From the NCBI GenBank assembly GCA_015064735.1, contig SVRP01000004.1, positions 76,800 through 140,799 on the forward strand: a DNA stretch of 64,000 bases, in the 5' to 3' direction. How positions within the stretch are numbered: position 1 is the first letter of the stretch; every line of letters starts with the position of its first letter. This document shows, in pieces, positions 1 to 8,973 of this stretch. A program made the position numbers and the translations under genes. The stretch comes from Oscillospiraceae bacterium. Lineage in GTDB: Bacteria; Bacillota; Clostridia; Oscillospirales; CAG-272. The notes under the pieces are model-generated. The model saw only the letters and a list, made by a program, of their open reading frames with translations. It searched no databases and had not been told where the DNA came from.

Positions 1-1905
1 CCACTTATCACAGTCGATCCCTATTTTTCTGTTTGGTCTCCGAACGAAAAGCTTAACTATGAAAAAACCATGCACTGGACGGGTAAGCCTAATCAGCTCC
101 TTGGAACTGTTACGGTTGACGGTAAGAAGTATACCTTCCTTGGATACCACCGTGATATCCATAAAATGAGACAGATATCTCTCGATATTGATGCTATGTC
201 TACAACGGCAGTGTATGAGAATAACGATATTATCCTCACCGCAGTATTTACGTCTCCCTTACTTATGGACAATTTTCATATTATGACCCGTCCTGTTTCC
301 TATCTGTCTCTGACATACGTTTCTTGCGACGGTAAGGATCACGATGTAAAGGTTGAGATAAAGGCTAATGAAGAGCTTTGTCTTAACGTCGCAAAGCAGA
401 GTCCCATCGTAGCTGAAGAGGTTGCTCCTTGCTGTTGCGTAAAGGGTATCCGCATGGGTAACTCCGAGCAGAAGCCCCTTAACAGATCCGGTGATGACCT
501 TCGTATCGATTGGGGTTATTTCTACCTTGCTGCAAAGGGTGACGGAGTAGAAACCAGAACAGATGAAAAAGACGGTGTTATAAGAAATATTTACCTTTCC
601 GCTCCTCTTACTGCAGGCGAGAGCCGCCTTGTGCTCTTTGCGTATGACGATATGGAAAGCAGTATCATCTATTTTGAAAAGACACTTAAGTCCTACTGGA
701 ATAAGGACGGTATGACTATTGCTGAGGCTATTTGCGAGGCTGCCAAGGATTACGACGACGTAAAGGCAAAGGCAGACGCTTTCTCAAAGAAGCTTTATGC
801 TGATGCTCTTGCTTCGGGCGGAGAAAAGTACGCTGAGATAGTAACACTTGCATACCGTCAGGTTATCGCCGCTCACAAGCTCGTTCTTGACGAGGAGGGC
901 GAGGTCCTCTTCATATCCAAGGAGTGCTTCTCCAACGGATGCGCAGCAACCGTAGACGTAAGCTATCCCTCTATTCCTATGTTCCTTCTTTATAATCCCG
1001 AGCTTGTTAAGGGTATGATGCGTCCCGTTTATAAGTACGCAGAGTCCAAGGCTTGGAAGGAAGAGTACAAGTATGACTTCGCTCCCCACGACGTAGGTCA
1101 GTATCCTATCCTTAACGGTCAGGTTTACGGCTACTCCAAGACTACGGGCGAAATGAAGTACAGCATGCAGATGCCTGTTGAGGAGTGCGGAAATATGCTT
1201 ATTATGGAAGCAAACGTAGCACTTGCCACCGGAAGCGCAGACTTCGCCGCAAAGCGTATTGATCTCCTTTGTACTTGGTGCGAGTACCTTCTCAAGTACG
1301 GCGCAGACCCCGCAGAGCAGCTTTGCACCGACGACTTTGCAGGACACCTTGAGCACAACATCAACCTTTCTCTTAAGGCTATCATGGGTATCCGCGGCAT
1401 GGCAATTCTTATGGAAATGCTCGGAAGAGATGCTGATGCAGCTAGGTATAAGGCAGAAGCTGAAAAGATGGCTGAGATCTGGCATGCAACTGCAAAGAAT
1501 GCTGACGGCACAACCAACCTCGCATTCGACCGTCCCAATACCTATTCCATGAAGTACAACATGGTTTGGGATAAGGTATGGGGAACCGGCGTATTTACAG
1601 ACGAATTCATGGCAGGTGAAGTAAATAATAACTTCGTTCACTTCAATGAGTACGGTATGCCTCTTGATAACAGAGCAGACTATACCAAGACTGACTGGAT
1701 GGTATGGACTGCATCCATGGCAGCTGACAGAGATACCTTCGAGAAGTATATTGCTCCTATGTGGAAGGCATTTAACGAAATGACCACCCGTACACCCATG
1801 ACTGACTGGTACGATACGGTAAGTGGCGCAGAGGTTGGCTTCCAGAACAGAACTGTTCAGGGCGGACTTTATATGAAGATGCTCATGGACGCTTGGAAAA
1901 AGTAA
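1..1905 (+). CDS. Glutaminase-like DUF4965/DUF5127 family protein, 5' end missing
   Basis: The reading frame is open from base 1, so the gene begins upstream of the window; the ATG at 70 is internal. The first codons read PLITVDPYFSVWSP, which matches the N-terminal part of the fungal GtaA-like glutaminase family (DUF4964/DUF5127), where it follows the start closely. The C-terminal half looks like the DUF4965/DUF1793 alpha-barrel, with DWYDTVSGAEVGFQNR and VQGGLYMKML near the end. The family is described as glutaminase A-like, but many bacterial members are uncharacterised and may act on glycans or peptides. No signal peptide can be judged because the start is missing. The stop at 1903-1905 is followed at once by a strong terminator. 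The family call is firm; the substrate is unknown. Confidence 0.8.
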   Translation, partial: PLITVDPYFSVWSPNEKLNYEKTMHWTGKPNQLLGTVTVDGKKYTFLGYHRDIHKMRQISLDIDAMSTTAVYENNDIILTAVFTSPLLMDNFHIMTRPVSYLSLTYVSCDGKDHDVKVEIKANEELCLNVAKQSPIVAEEVAPCCCVKGIRMGNSEQKPLNRSGDDLRIDWGYFYLAAKGDGVETRTDEKDGVIRNIYLSAPLTAGESRLVLFAYDDMESSIIYFEKTLKSYWNKDGMTIAEAICEAAKDYDDVKAKADAFSKKLYADALASGGEKYAEIVTLAYRQVIAAHKLVLDEEGEVLFISKECFSNGCAATVDVSYPSIPMFLLYNPELVKGMMRPVYKYAESKAWKEEYKYDFAPHDVGQYPILNGQVYGYSKTTGEMKYSMQMPVEECGNMLIMEANVALATGSADFAAKRIDLLCTWCEYLLKYGADPAEQLCTDDFAGHLEHNINLSLKAIMGIRGMAILMEMLGRDADAARYKAEAEKMAEIWHATAKNADGTTNLAFDRPNTYSMKYNMVWDKVWGTGVFTDEFMAGEVNNNFVHFNEYGMPLDNRADYTKTDWMVWTASMAADRDTFEKYIAPMWKAFNEMTTRTPMTDWYDTVSGAEVGFQNRTVQGGLYMKMLMDAWKK

Positions 1906-1914
1906 AAATAATAT

Positions 1915-1947
1915 GGGGCTGTCTCAATTTTTGTTTGAGACAGCCCC
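1915..1947 (+). terminator. Intrinsic-type hairpin after the glutaminase-like gene
   Basis: Arms GGGGCTGTCTCAA (1915-1927) and TTGAGACAGCCCC (1935-1947) form a 13-bp stem 10 bases after the stop codon. The T-run is weak. Nearly the same stem core recurs at 10031-10072. Confidence 0.75.
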
Positions 1948-1954
1948 TATGTAA

Positions 1955-1990
1955 AAGAACACCCTCGTTCAATTGAACGAGGGTGTTCTT
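1955..1990. terminator. Perfect 36-bp palindrome, bidirectional terminator
   Basis: AAGAACACCCTCGTTCAA and its exact reverse complement abut with no spacer, and T-rich sequence follows on the plus side (TTTTTG). It lies between two convergent genes and should stop transcription from both, most obviously from the minus-strand gene ending at 2004. Confidence 0.75.
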
Positions 1991-2003
1991 TTTGTATTAT
2001 AAA

Positions 2004-3854
2004 TTATTCAGCAATAATCTTATAATGTTCAAGATCTAACTCTACTCCGTCTATAATTACGGAAACGCAATCCTCAACCTTTCTGAGGAACTTGAAGCGC
2101 TTTCCGGAGGAGGTGTAGTATACCGAACATGCTTCCTTTTCGGCATCCCATACTATAGCATAGCACTTCTTAATATTGGGAGTGGTGAAGTAGGGAAGCG
2201 CCTTAAGCTCGGTAGAACCAAACTTTGCGGTATCGTAATCGATACTTTCCTTGGATACGTCAACTGCAGGTCCTTCTGCGTTGTTTATAAAGAAGAGTCT
2301 GTTAGACTGATTGTAGAAGGATATATTCTCTACGTCGTAGAATACTCTTTCCTTATTTTCAGAGGAAGTCTTGTAATAATTGAGTTTTTTATCGTTTTTG
2401 AGTGAGTAAACGTTGCCCTTCTTTGTTATGGAGAAATCAGCAACGTCATTGTCAATAACTTCTGCCCCAAGCTGTTTATCCTTAAGATCTACTCGAAGGA
2501 GATCGCCTTTGTTGGATATATAGTAGAAGTAATTGCAATCGGGGCTGAATTTTCCCATATAGCCTGCGCGCAGCTTAGCGCGTATAAGACTCTTTTCGTA
2601 CTTCTTGCTAAGGTAGAAGACATCATACTTGGTATTGTCTGTCTCAACGGCTTCTGAACGGGCAACAAAATATACGTCCTTGAAGTTCTTGTGGATAGCT
2701 ACCTCGGGATCGAAATCGGCAAGAGTTACGTATCCGTCGCCTAATTCGGTGAGGGATTTATCCTTGCTTGCCTTGTGGCGGTAAAGGAAAGATACCGCTT
2801 TGGTGCTTCCGCTTACCTGCTCAACAGCATCGCCGCTACCGGTATTGGAAGTAGCCTTCAGTGCAGTAAAGATAATTTCATCACCCTTAACGTTCATCTC
2901 AAGGATTTCCTGGAAGCCCTCGCTGCCTTCTATTATGTAAATATCAAGCTTTTTGGATTTTGCATCGCAAACGTAGAGGGAATAAGCAGAATTATCGTTA
3001 GAAACGGGTCTCTTAAGGTAAACGTATTTACCGTAGTTGGATACTGCAACGGGAATGTCAGCGCCGGAGGAGATTTCCTCGGAATTTCTTCCTTCATAGA
3101 TGCACATTATTCTGTTGCTTGCGTCGCCTCTGCCCTTGATTGTATAAGCTACGGTCTTACCGTCTCCCGATATTTGGAAGTCCTTAGGGTCAGCATTTCT
3201 TTTAGCAATCTGATCCTCGCCATCCTTTTCGTTGTAGATCATGTAGTTGTCGCCGCTGGCATCAAGATAAACGACACCGGGTTCAAGTGTGGACTCACAG
3301 ATCTTTTTGCTTACGGGCTCTCCGCCAAGAAGGGGAGTAAGCTTTTTGCCCTTGAGGATATACATCTTTACGGAATCACCGCCATCTATGTAATCGTAAA
3401 CATAGGCGAATGAACGGTCAACCGATTCAACGAGCTCAACTTCACCCTCAAACACCTGCTCAATAACATCACCGTTTGAAACAACGTGATAAGCATCGTT
3501 GCTGTCCTTGTAGAGAAGGTAGCTGTTGTTTGTATACTTAATATCGCCGCTACCCGAAGCAACTATGATAATAATTATTGCGATAATGGCAACGATAGCC
3601 GCGATTATCGGAATAAATACCTTAGGGCTTCTGATATCAAAGCCCTGACGGGAAGCCTTTCTCCTTGTGGGAGCACTGTTTCTTCTGGGCTGAGCAGAGG
3701 GAGTGGGATTTGCTTTGTTGGAATAACCGCTGAGATCCCCGAAAACATCATCCGATCCTGCGTCAAAAACCATAGAAGAATTATGGCGTGAATTCGCAAT
3801 GTTCTGTTCGCCGGCACCTACCGTAGCAGGGCGCAAATTGCTTTTCAAAAACAT
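2004..3854 (-). CDS. Membrane-anchored protein of unknown function, beta-propeller-like extracytoplasmic part
   Basis: 616 aa. The first ~75 residues are polar and low in complexity (Ser, Ala, Pro, Arg). A long Ile/Ala/Val-rich transmembrane segment follows at about residues 78-100, then roughly 510 residues with no further hydrophobic span. That topology puts a short cytoplasmic tail inside and a large domain outside. The outer part has repeated short beta-type blocks with tyrosine and aspartate (YLLYKDSNDAYHVVS, YFYYISNKGDLLRVDL), which suggests a DUF5050/TolB-like beta-propeller, but I see no catalytic motif. The start is fixed by GGAGGT at 3859-3864, four bases before the ATG. It stands alone between a terminator and its own promoter (3895-3923). 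Function is unknown. Confidence 0.8.
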   Translation of the reverse strand: MFLKSNLRPATVGAGEQNIANSRHNSSMVFDAGSDDVFGDLSGYSNKANPTPSAQPRRNSAPTRRKASRQGFDIRSPKVFIPIIAAIVAIIAIIIIIVASGSGDIKYTNNSYLLYKDSNDAYHVVSNGDVIEQVFEGEVELVESVDRSFAYVYDYIDGGDSVKMYILKGKKLTPLLGGEPVSKKICESTLEPGVVYLDASGDNYMIYNEKDGEDQIAKRNADPKDFQISGDGKTVAYTIKGRGDASNRIMCIYEGRNSEEISSGADIPVAVSNYGKYVYLKRPVSNDNSAYSLYVCDAKSKKLDIYIIEGSEGFQEILEMNVKGDEIIFTALKATSNTGSGDAVEQVSGSTKAVSFLYRHKASKDKSLTELGDGYVTLADFDPEVAIHKNFKDVYFVARSEAVETDNTKYDVFYLSKKYEKSLIRAKLRAGYMGKFSPDCNYFYYISNKGDLLRVDLKDKQLGAEVIDNDVADFSITKKGNVYSLKNDKKLNYYKTSSENKERVFYDVENISFYNQSNRLFFINNAEGPAVDVSKESIDYDTAKFGSTELKALPYFTTPNIKKCYAIVWDAEKEACSVYYTSSGKRFKFLRKVEDCVSVIIDGVELDLEHYKIIAE

Positions 3855-3894
3855 ATTTACCTCCGAGAAAATATATTACAATCCATTCTAATAC

Positions 3895-3923
3895 ATTTTA
3901 CCATATACATCTTTTTTATACAA
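3895..3923 (-). promoter_or_regulatory. Probable sigma-A promoter for the membrane-anchored protein
   Basis: On the minus strand, TTGTAT (3918-3923), a 17-base spacer, then TAAAAT (3895-3900), about 40 bases upstream of the start codon. The -35 is imperfect. Confidence 0.45.
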
Positions 3924-4126
3924 CATTATATTATTAAAAAACTGTTAACAAACAATGAATAAAAGCAAGAAAAATGTCTAAAATGATGAAAAATGTCGTA
4001 TATGTCGGGGGTGTTTGTCGTATTAAATTTTGTGAATCTCCATAAAAGTGTAAAAAAAGCATTTTCGTTCTTTTTGGAATAATCAGAGCATATATTTTAT
4101 TAAATCAAAGGATAGCGAGGGAGCAT

Positions 4127-5053
4127 ATGGCAACCGTAATTAACGGACAGAGAAACGGGTTAAAAATCAGAGAGCAGTCGGATATTCTTTCGGGTATTCT
4201 GCCGTACAAGCTGTACGGTGAATTGACAACTAAAGATATGTTTGGAAGAAGCACGGAGGAGATACGCTGTCGCCGCGGCAGAAGAAGCTTTGTTACAATG
4301 GGTGGAAAAAATATAATGCTAGAGCATATTCTGACCGACAGCGAGACCGAATATATGACCGAGCGTATATTCGGAGGATCGTTGTATGCTCATAAGGAAA
4401 CTCTCCTAGAGGGATACGTAACTCTGAGTAAGGGAATACGCGTTGGAATTTGCGGACGGGCTGCAACCGATGGCGGTAAAATTATTGGAATATACGATAT
4501 TTCGGGTATAAATATCCGATTGCCGTCATATTCCGTAAATGTGGGCAATCGGATATGCAATCTGTTGCATAGAGAAAAAGGAGGAGTGCTTATATACGCA
4601 CCTCCGGGTGTTGGAAAGACAACCCTATTGCGTGGTGTGGCAGCGCGAATGTCAATGGGAGACGCACCTAAACGCGTGTGTGTTGTAGATACACGCGGGG
4701 AGCTTGGAGTATCACTTGACGGATGCGATAATTCTGTTGATCTTCTTGTAGGATATCCACGGGAAAAGGGTATAGAAATTGCCACACGCACCATGAGCGC
4801 GGAGCTGATAGTATGCGATGAGATAGGAGACCCCAAGGAATGTGAGGCGATTCTTTCGGCGCAGAACAGCGGAATTCCCTTGATTGCAAGCGCTCACGGC
4901 AGTAATCTGTCTACGCTTTTACGGAGAAAGGGTATCAGATATCTACATGAAGGACATGTGTTTGAATACTATGTTGCCATATCAAGAAGATTGGGCGCAT
5001 TTGAGTTTGAATATACGGTAACCGAATGGGAGGAGGCAAATTCTCTTGTATAA
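4127..5053 (+). CDS. spoIIIAA: Stage III sporulation protein AA, secretion-type ATPase
   Basis: 308 aa, the usual length. SpoIIIAA is the ATPase of the SpoIIIA-SpoIIQ channel that links mother cell and forespore after engulfment. A Walker A motif, APPGVGKTTLL, sits near residue 158 and a Walker B-like IVCDEIG near residue 227; the C-terminal half is the type II/IV secretion ATPase-like fold. It is the first gene of eight in canonical spoIIIA order. In Bacillus the operon is read by sigma-E in the mother cell. The AT-rich 130 bases upstream contain no promoter I can name with confidence, though CATATATT at 4089-4096 resembles a sigma-E -10. The ATG at 4127 has a moderate ribosome site (GAGGGAG). 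Confidence 0.96.
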   Translation: MATVINGQRNGLKIREQSDILSGILPYKLYGELTTKDMFGRSTEEIRCRRGRRSFVTMGGKNIMLEHILTDSETEYMTERIFGGSLYAHKETLLEGYVTLSKGIRVGICGRAATDGGKIIGIYDISGINIRLPSYSVNVGNRICNLLHREKGGVLIYAPPGVGKTTLLRGVAARMSMGDAPKRVCVVDTRGELGVSLDGCDNSVDLLVGYPREKGIEIATRTMSAELIVCDEIGDPKECEAILSAQNSGIPLIASAHGSNLSTLLRRKGIRYLHEGHVFEYYVAISRRLGAFEFEYTVTEWEEANSLV

Positions 5054-5519
5054 AATAGTTGGTGTTTCACTTCTGGCTATGGGAGGATTTCTTTGCGCGG
5101 GAATAATGAACAAAAAGATAGATAGGACCTTGGAGCTTACTAATGGCTGGATAGAGCTTATACGTTATATAAAAGGTCAGGTAGAGTGCTTCGGTATCCC
5201 CCTTGAGAAAATACTTTCCGAATGTGATATAAAGCTGTTAAGAGCAGTCGGATACGAACGAGCTATTGCCCCGAAGAGTTTTTCGGAAATTTTGAGAGAT
5301 GATTGTTTACCCGATAGAGAAACGGGGGCTCTTATTTTGAATTTTACAAGAGAATTCGGCAAATATTACCGAGAAGAACAGCTGACCAGATGCAACTATT
5401 ATATAGCGGCGCTTGAGGAGAAAAAAAGGCTTCAGACCGAAAGGCTGCCTCAGAAAAAAAGATTGAATTATACCCTGTGGCTTTCGGGATGCCTTGCCAT
5501 AGGAATTCTGCTTTTGTAA
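5046..5519 (+). CDS. spoIIIAB: Stage III sporulation protein AB
   Basis: 157 aa. SpoIIIAB is a membrane protein of the SpoIIIA channel complex, related to GspF-type secretion platform proteins. A hydrophobic N-terminal segment (residues ~4-22) and a C-terminal one (residues ~143-157) bracket a helical, charged middle. The start is TTG at 5046, inside the last codons of spoIIIAA (8-base overlap), with a strong GGGAGGAGG at 5028-5036 nine bases upstream; no better ATG exists. The overlap implies translational coupling to spoIIIAA. Confidence 0.93.
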   Translation: MYKIVGVSLLAMGGFLCAGIMNKKIDRTLELTNGWIELIRYIKGQVECFGIPLEKILSECDIKLLRAVGYERAIAPKSFSEILRDDCLPDRETGALILNFTREFGKYYREEQLTRCNYYIAALEEKKRLQTERLPQKKRLNYTLWLSGCLAIGILLL

Positions 5520-5537
5520 AAATATAAGGAGGAAAAA

Positions 5538-5732
5538 ATGGACGTAAGTCTTATTTTAAAGATAGCGGGAGTAGGGATTCTCGTATCCTGCGCGGCATCT
5601 GTTTTATCAAAATCGGGGAGAGACGAGCAGGCAAATCTCGTTACCGTTGCCGGAGTTATTGTTGTAATGCTTATGCTTGTAAGCGAAATGGGTAAGCTTT
5701 TTGACACTGTCAGGGCAGTGTTTGGTTTTTAG
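5538..5732 (+). CDS. spoIIIAC: Stage III sporulation protein AC
   Basis: 64 aa, the normal size for this tiny two-TM protein. It is almost entirely hydrophobic: VSLILKIAGVGILVSCAAS, a short polar turn (KSGRDEQA), then a second span VTVAGVIVVMLMLV. It starts 18 bases after spoIIIAB with AAGGAGG ahead of the ATG. SpoIIIAC and SpoIIIAD are homologous membrane subunits of the mother cell-forespore channel. The context and the family motif KSGRDEQA make the call secure. Confidence 0.95.
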   Translation: MDVSLILKIAGVGILVSCAASVLSKSGRDEQANLVTVAGVIVVMLMLVSEMGKLFDTVRAVFGF

Positions 5733-5734
5733 TT

Positions 5735-6127
5735 ATGGGAGACATTATAAGGTTTTGCGGAATTGGACTTCTGTGTGCTATATCGGGAATTATTCTCCGA
5801 CAGGTAAAGGGTGGAGAGCTTTCACTTTTTATACGGATAGGCGGAGCCTTGATAATTTTCGGCGCGGCGATGCTTATGATGAAAAATGTCATCTCCGAGC
5901 TGTTGGAAATAACCGATGGACAAGGTCTTGACATATATTCGAAGGTCCTAATAAAAGCCCTCGGATTAGCGCTTCTGACAAAAATATGCTCTGATATATG
6001 CAGGGATTGCGGAGAGGGGACGCTTGCTTCGGGGGTGGAGCTTTGCGGAAAGCTTGCCATCCTTTTGCTTTGTATTCCCATGATAGGGGAACTTATGGAT
6101 TATGCCAAAAAAATACTCGGGGTATGA
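5735..6127 (+). CDS. spoIIIAD: Stage III sporulation protein AD
   Basis: 130 aa with about four hydrophobic segments. The segment from about residue 60 to 130 resembles SpoIIIAC and includes the KICSDICRDCGE turn typical of SpoIIIAD. It follows spoIIIAC by 2 bases, so the two are probably coupled. It is a membrane subunit of the SpoIIIA-SpoIIQ channel. Confidence 0.94.
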   Translation: MGDIIRFCGIGLLCAISGIILRQVKGGELSLFIRIGGALIIFGAAMLMMKNVISELLEITDGQGLDIYSKVLIKALGLALLTKICSDICRDCGEGTLASGVELCGKLAILLLCIPMIGELMDYAKKILGV

Positions 6128-6131
6128 TGAA

Positions 6132-7277
6132 ATGAGGAGAAAAATGTCGAAGGCAGTGGTGTTTGTTCTTGTTTTTCTGCTAATGCTGTCTTTGATGTCT
6201 ATATCTTCGTTTGCGGTAACCGATACAATGCCCGAGGGCTATGGAGATATTGCTGATGGCATATCGGAATGGGGAGGAGACAAGCTTCCTGAGGGGATAT
6301 ATTCAGACTCTCCCGACAAGGTAGGAGATGCCGTAAAGGAAATGAGCAGCGGAAAATTTTGGCTTAAAGAGATAATGGTAGAAATAAAGACGCGTTTTTC
6401 TTTTGGCGCGGCGCTTTTTGCAAAGCTGTGCGGACTGTTGATCCTTGCGTCGATATTCGGTGCTCTCAGCCGCTCGCTTTCATCGGAATCTATGGCGGGT
6501 GCAGTAAGATTTTGTACTACAACGGCAATATTTGCGTCGATTATATACATACAGGCAGAGCATTTTCAAAAGGTAGAGCTTTTTTTTCAAAGACTGATTG
6601 GAATAATGGGTGCTATGATTCCTATAACGGGAACAGTATGGGCAATGGGTGGAAACGTAAGCACTGCAACGGTAGGAACCTCTGCGTTGTACGTTTTTTT
6701 AAATGTATGTGAGCTTATATTTGCCAAAAGTCTTGTGCCTGTGTGCTGCCTTTTTACCGCATTAGCCCTTTGCAATACTTTGTCTCCCGAAATGGGAATG
6801 AGAGGACTTACGGGGGCACTGAAGAAAACGTACGGTTTTTTTATAGCTTTGGTAATGACGGTGCTTACGGCATCGCTTTCGGCGCAGACTACACTGAGTG
6901 CAGCCGCCGATTCCACGGGAGCGAGGGCGGCAAGGCTTGTAAGCTCAAATATAATTCCCATGGTTGGTGCATCGGTGGGAGAAACTTTGAGAACTCTCGC
7001 AACAAGCGTTCAGTATCTTAAGAGCATAGTCGGGATAGGGGGAGTAATATTTATTCTGTTGCTTTTCGTTCCCGTGCTTATAGAGCTTCTGCTTACAAGA
7101 CTTGTCTTTTTGCTTTCAAGCGGAGTTGCCGAAATGCTTGGCTGTGAAACAGAGGGAAGATTTCTTTCGGAAATCGGAGGGGTGTACGGTATGCTTATTG
7201 CCGTTGTATCCATGAGCTCGGTAATGTTTATGCTTGCACTTACCATCTTTTCAAAGACGGCTGTTGCTATTGCGTGA
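6132..7277 (+). CDS. spoIIIAE: Stage III sporulation protein AE
   Basis: About 381 aa. It has an N-terminal signal-like hydrophobic stretch (VVFVLVFLLMLSLM) ending in SSFA, then a polar region of about 60 residues, then 7-8 transmembrane helices. This matches SpoIIIAE, the large polytopic channel subunit. The start is uncertain: an in-frame ATG at 6102 would overlap spoIIIAD by 26 bases, while ATGs at 6132 and 6144 keep the signal sequence close to the N-terminus. GAGGAG at 6134-6139 favours one of these two, so I chose 6132. Confidence 0.93.
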   Translation: MRRKMSKAVVFVLVFLLMLSLMSISSFAVTDTMPEGYGDIADGISEWGGDKLPEGIYSDSPDKVGDAVKEMSSGKFWLKEIMVEIKTRFSFGAALFAKLCGLLILASIFGALSRSLSSESMAGAVRFCTTTAIFASIIYIQAEHFQKVELFFQRLIGIMGAMIPITGTVWAMGGNVSTATVGTSALYVFLNVCELIFAKSLVPVCCLFTALALCNTLSPEMGMRGLTGALKKTYGFFIALVMTVLTASLSAQTTLSAAADSTGARAARLVSSNIIPMVGASVGETLRTLATSVQYLKSIVGIGGVIFILLLFVPVLIELLLTRLVFLLSSGVAEMLGCETEGRFLSEIGGVYGMLIAVVSMSSVMFMLALTIFSKTAVAIA

Positions 7278-7286
7278 GGGACCGGG

Positions 7287-7769
7287 ATGAAAGGATTTGT
7301 TATAACACTTATATCTGTCGCCTTTCTCAACGGAGCCGTAGGTATGGTATCTCCCGAGGGAGATATTAAAAAATACGTAAGACTTGCGGGAGCATTGTGT
7401 ATTCTTGCGGCAATCGTCTCTCCTCTTTATTTTGCAATAAACAATGGAAATTTGGATTTTGATGAGGGCTTTTTAGATGGCGTATTGGGTGAAGAGCAGT
7501 ATGAAAGCCAATATGAAAGCGCACTACTTGCAGAGGGGGAAAGCTCATCGGCCGCAGCTATAAAGAAAACTCTCTGCCGCGAGCTTGAAATGAAGGAAGG
7601 CGATTTTGATGTCAGAGTAAAGATAGGGGAGCATGACGGGGAATACCGTATAGAAAAAGTAGAGGTGTTACTATATTCAAGCACCGTCAATAAAGACCCG
7701 CGGGATATTTCAGCATTTGTCAGCGAAAGAACAGGCACAGAGTGTTCGGTGATCTATGATATAAGATAG
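7287..7769 (+). CDS. spoIIIAF: Stage III sporulation protein AF
   Basis: 160 aa. Two N-terminal transmembrane segments (residues ~3-20 and ~30-50) precede a soluble alpha/beta domain ending in TECSVIYDIR. SpoIIIAF is a ring-building-motif protein of the channel. It starts 9 bases after spoIIIAE. Sequence conservation in this subunit is low, so the call rests on topology and on its exact operon slot. Confidence 0.9.
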   Translation: MKGFVITLISVAFLNGAVGMVSPEGDIKKYVRLAGALCILAAIVSPLYFAINNGNLDFDEGFLDGVLGEEQYESQYESALLAEGESSSAAAIKKTLCRELEMKEGDFDVRVKIGEHDGEYRIEKVEVLLYSSTVNKDPRDISAFVSERTGTECSVIYDIR

Positions 7770-7777
7770 GAGAAAAT

Positions 7778-8278
7778 ATGGAAGAAACTAAGCGACCCGA
7801 AAAAATAAAGGATAAGAAGCTCCTGATTTTCGGAGCAATCGCTCTTGCGGGACTTATCATTCTGATAATGGGAAAATTCACAGCGAGTAAAACACCCGCT
7901 GATGAAACGGTAATGGCGACTCTTGACCCCAAGGAGTATTCAAAAGAAATAGAAGAAGAAATAGTCGGTCTTTGCCAAAGGATTGCCGGAAAATGCGAGG
8001 TTCATGCGGTTGTGAGCCTTGACGGCGGATATAAGTCCGTATATGCGTCGGATCGGCAAAGCACATCGGGGGGATATAAAAACAGCACAGTGCTTGTAGG
8101 AAGCGGAAGTGCAGAGGGGGCAGTGCTTGTTCAATACGAAAATCCGCAAATATCGGGGGTGGGCATAGTTTTGTCATGTAAAGAAAGCGAAAAGATAAAA
8201 AACGATATAATAAGCCTTGTTTCATCGGCTTTTAACGTCGGAACGAATAAAATTCATATAGTATTTGGCAAAGGGTAA
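7778..8278 (+). CDS. spoIIIAG: Stage III sporulation protein AG
   Basis: 166 aa. One transmembrane helix at residues ~13-30 is followed by an extracytoplasmic ring-building domain with the family motif ISGVGIVLSC. SpoIIIAG forms the large ring in the intermembrane space between mother cell and forespore. GATAGGAG lies just before the ATG, 8 bases after spoIIIAF. The length is on the short side for the family but nothing appears missing. Confidence 0.94.
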   Translation: MEETKRPEKIKDKKLLIFGAIALAGLIILIMGKFTASKTPADETVMATLDPKEYSKEIEEEIVGLCQRIAGKCEVHAVVSLDGGYKSVYASDRQSTSGGYKNSTVLVGSGSAEGAVLVQYENPQISGVGIVLSCKESEKIKNDIISLVSSAFNVGTNKIHIVFGKG

Positions 8279-8337
8279 TATTACACCCAAGGGTGTCATA
8301 TAAATGTAGCGTAATAAAAAATTCGGAGGAGCGAATT

Positions 8338-8904
8338 ATGAAATTTGAAAACGTAAAAGAAAAATTCAAGAGCTTTTGTTCAAAGGTAGGCAAGCGTAAT
8401 TTTATTATCTTTGGCGCGCTGGCGTTAATAATCGGAGCGATCGTTATCAATACTGCGGTGCTTAACCGTGCAAAAAACGATAATGGAGATCCCAATTCTC
8501 CCGCAGTAAATCAGAACGGCGATTCTACCGATAATAACGGCAACAATGACAACAGCAAGGATACCTATTTTTCAAGCGTACAAATAAGCCGTCAGCGCAC
8601 AAGAGACGAGGCTCTTGAGGTCCTTCAGGCGGTTGTTGACAACGAAGCATCTACCGAGACCGCAAAGAACGAGGCACTTGCTGAGATCAATAAGCTTGCA
8701 AGCGTTATGGCTAACGAGGCAAATATCGAGACCCTAATCGTTGCAAAGGGCTTTGAGGAGTGCGTAGCTGTTATCAGCGGAGATAAAGCGAGCATTGTCG
8801 TAAGATCAGACGGACTTAACGTGTCTCAAATCTCCCAGATAAACGAAATAGTATACAGCGAAGCGGGAATCAAGCCCATCAACGTAACTATTATAGAGAG
8901 ATAA
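8338..8904 (+). CDS. spoIIIAH: Stage III sporulation protein AH
   Basis: About 188 aa. A basic N-terminus and a transmembrane helix (residues ~20-38) lead to an Asn/Asp-rich linker and a C-terminal YscJ/FliF-like ring-building domain. SpoIIIAH binds SpoIIQ from the forespore across the intermembrane space. The ATG at 8338 has CGGAGGAG 8 bases upstream; an upstream in-frame start at 8293 lacks such a site and would add a non-conserved stretch. It is the last gene of the operon. Confidence 0.94.
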   Translation: MKFENVKEKFKSFCSKVGKRNFIIFGALALIIGAIVINTAVLNRAKNDNGDPNSPAVNQNGDSTDNNGNNDNSKDTYFSSVQISRQRTRDEALEVLQAVVDNEASTETAKNEALAEINKLASVMANEANIETLIVAKGFEECVAVISGDKASIVVRSDGLNVSQISQINEIVYSEAGIKPINVTIIER

Positions 8905-8973
8905 AAATCTTCAAATCGGAGCTATTCGGAGATTACGTCCGTGAAGAATACAGAAGAGCTTAAAGGACGAAAA

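Noticed and set aside
4060-4126. Sigma-E promoter for spoIIIAA
   Set aside because: CATATATT at 4089-4096 resembles a -10, but no convincing -35 lies at the right distance, so it is not listed as a feature.
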